Positions 62,872 through 64,000 of a stretch of DNA of 64,000 bases are shown here, piece after piece; position 1 is the first letter of the stretch, and each line of letters opens with the position of its first letter. The notes under the pieces are model-generated. The model saw only the letters and a list, made by a program, of their open reading frames with translations. It made no database searches and was not told where the DNA came from. The DNA is from Pseudoxanthomonas kaohsiungensis (GTDB lineage Bacteria > Pseudomonadota > Gammaproteobacteria > Xanthomonadales > Xanthomonadaceae): assembly GCF_010211765.1 (NCBI RefSeq), contig NZ_PDWO01000004.1, positions 62,001 to 126,000 of the forward strand. Direction: 5' to 3'. Made by a program: the position numbers and the translations under genes.

Positions 62872-64000
62872 ATGGCCAAGGGTAAGTTCGAGCGCACCAA
62901 GCCCCACGTGAACGTGGGCACGATCGGTCACGTTGACCATGGCAAGACGACGCTGACGGCGGCGCTGACGAAGATCGGCGCGGAGCGTTTTGGCGGCGAG
63001 TTCAAGGCGTACGACGCGATCGACGCGGCGCCGGAAGAGAAGGCGCGCGGCATCACGATTTCGACGGCGCACGTGGAATACGAATCGGCCACGCGCCACT
63101 ACGCGCACGTGGACTGCCCGGGCCACGCCGACTACGTGAAGAACATGATCACCGGTGCGGCGCAGATGGACGGTGCGATCCTGGTGTGCTCGGCCGCCGA
63201 CGGCCCGATGCCGCAGACGCGCGAGCACATCCTGCTGTCGCGCCAGGTGGGCGTGCCGTACATCGTGGTCTTCCTGAACAAGGCGGACATGGTGGACGAC
63301 GCCGAGCTGCTGGAGCTGGTGGAGATGGAAGTCCGCGAGCTGCTGAGCAAGTACGAGTTCCCGGGCGACGACACCCCGATCATCTCGGGTTCGGCGCGCC
63401 TGGCGCTGGAAGGCGACCAGAGCGAGATCGGCGTGCCGGCGATCCTGAAGCTGGTGGACGCGCTGGACAGCTGGATTCCGCTGCCGGAGCGCGACATCGA
63501 CAAGCCGTTCCTGATGCCGGTGGAAGACGTGTTCTCGATTTCGGGCCGCGGCACCGTGGTGACCGGCCGCATCGAGCGCGGCATCATCAAGGTGGGCGAC
63601 GAAATCGAGATCGTGGGCATCCGTCCGACGCAGAAGACCACGGTCACCGGCGTGGAGATGTTCCGCAAGCTGCTGGACCAGGGCCAGGCGGGCGACAACG
63701 CGGGCCTGCTGCTGCGCGGCACCAAGCGTGACGACGTGGAGCGTGGCCAGGTGCTGGCCAAGCCGGGTTCGATCACCCCGCACACCGAGTTCGAGGCCGA
63801 GGTGTACGTGCTGTCGAAGGACGAGGGCGGCCGCCACACCCCGTTCTTCAAGGGCTACCGCCCGCAGTTCTACTTCCGCACCACCGACATCACCGGCGCG
63901 GTTCAGCTGCCGGAGGGTGTGGAGATGGTGATGCCGGGCGACAACGTGAAGATGGTGGTCACGCTGATCAACCCGGTGGCGATGGACGAAGGCCTGCGCT
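62872..64000 (+). CDS. tuf: elongation factor Tu, copy 2 (cut by window end)
   Basis: 1129 bases, 376 codons of about 396; the 3' end lies outside the window. The first 60 codons and everything after about codon 240 match copy 1 almost base for base, while codons 172-206 differ at many positions. Changed residues are P73A, Y134F, H172S, S190A, I192L, E196D, T200S, F201W, E204L, Q206E and V238I (copy 1 to copy 2). All GTP-binding motifs are kept. Last visible gene of the str operon. Confidence 0.98.
   Translation, partial: MAKGKFERTKPHVNVGTIGHVDHGKTTLTAALTKIGAERFGGEFKAYDAIDAAPEEKARGITISTAHVEYESATRHYAHVDCPGHADYVKNMITGAAQMDGAILVCSAADGPMPQTREHILLSRQVGVPYIVVFLNKADMVDDAELLELVEMEVRELLSKYEFPGDDTPIISGSARLALEGDQSEIGVPAILKLVDALDSWIPLPERDIDKPFLMPVEDVFSISGRGTVVTGRIERGIIKVGDEIEIVGIRPTQKTTVTGVEMFRKLLDQGQAGDNAGLLLRGTKRDDVERGQVLAKPGSITPHTEFEAEVYVLSKDEGGRHTPFFKGYRPQFYFRTTDITGAVQLPEGVEMVMPGDNVKMVVTLINPVAMDEGLR

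Overview
This GC-rich 64-kb window looks like the chromosome of a Lysobacteraceae (Xanthomonadaceae) gammaproteobacterium, near Lysobacter, Luteimonas or Pseudoxanthomonas. That placement is an inference. It rests on the co-directional ahpC-ahpF-oxyR block with E. coli-type OxyR cysteines, tandem DUF1631 genes, three-subunit pnt genes, the hemA-prfA block divergent from TPR-lolB-ispE-tRNA-Gln-prs-rplY-pth-ychF, and many short GTAG-type intergenic palindromes. Genes are dense, many overlap by ATGA or GTGA, and GTG or TTG starts are common.

Layout. 1-6.1 kb: the 3' end of gap, a DUF2339/DUF3999 membrane pair, and pgk. 6.1-10.3 kb (minus strand): rnk and the peroxide-stress block oxyR, ahpF, ahpC with an OxyR-type operator. 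10.3-16.3 kb: prmC, a proline iminopeptidase, a DUF2242 lipoprotein, and a coupled minus operon (nitroreductase, 5'-3' exonuclease, NUDIX hydrolase, N-formylglutamate amidohydrolase). 16.4-21 kb: two large DUF1631 paralogues. 21.4-26.7 kb: pntAa, then a four-gene minus-strand ECF sigma module, then pntAb, an unknown membrane protein and pntB. 26.9-33.9 kb: housekeeping and redox genes (sufT, ybaK, a one-domain asparaginase, wrbA, BrkB/YihY, a TlpA-like lipoprotein, acylphosphatase, ppk2, moaB).

33.95-35.53 kb is a 1.6-kb island with no believable gene. It is built from three 206-bp tandem units that can fold as three-way junctions, a fourth element with the same topology but a different sequence, and a nine-unit 43-bp hairpin array. 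This is the least explained part of the window.

35.5-45 kb: prfA and hemA (minus), divergent from the TPR-lolB-ispE-tRNA-Gln-prs-rplY-pth-ychF series. 45-64 kb: the translation and transcription supercluster: tRNA-Tyr, -Gly and -Thr, tuf, tRNA-Trp, secE, nusG, rplKA, rplJL, rpoBC, rpsL, rpsG, fusA and a second tuf cut by the window edge. Clear promoters precede the tRNA-tuf, rplK and rpsL units, and terminator-like hairpins lie between rplA and rplJ, between rplL and rpoB, and in the rpsL leader. The two tuf genes are near-identical but differ in a short cluster at the end of the GTPase domain.
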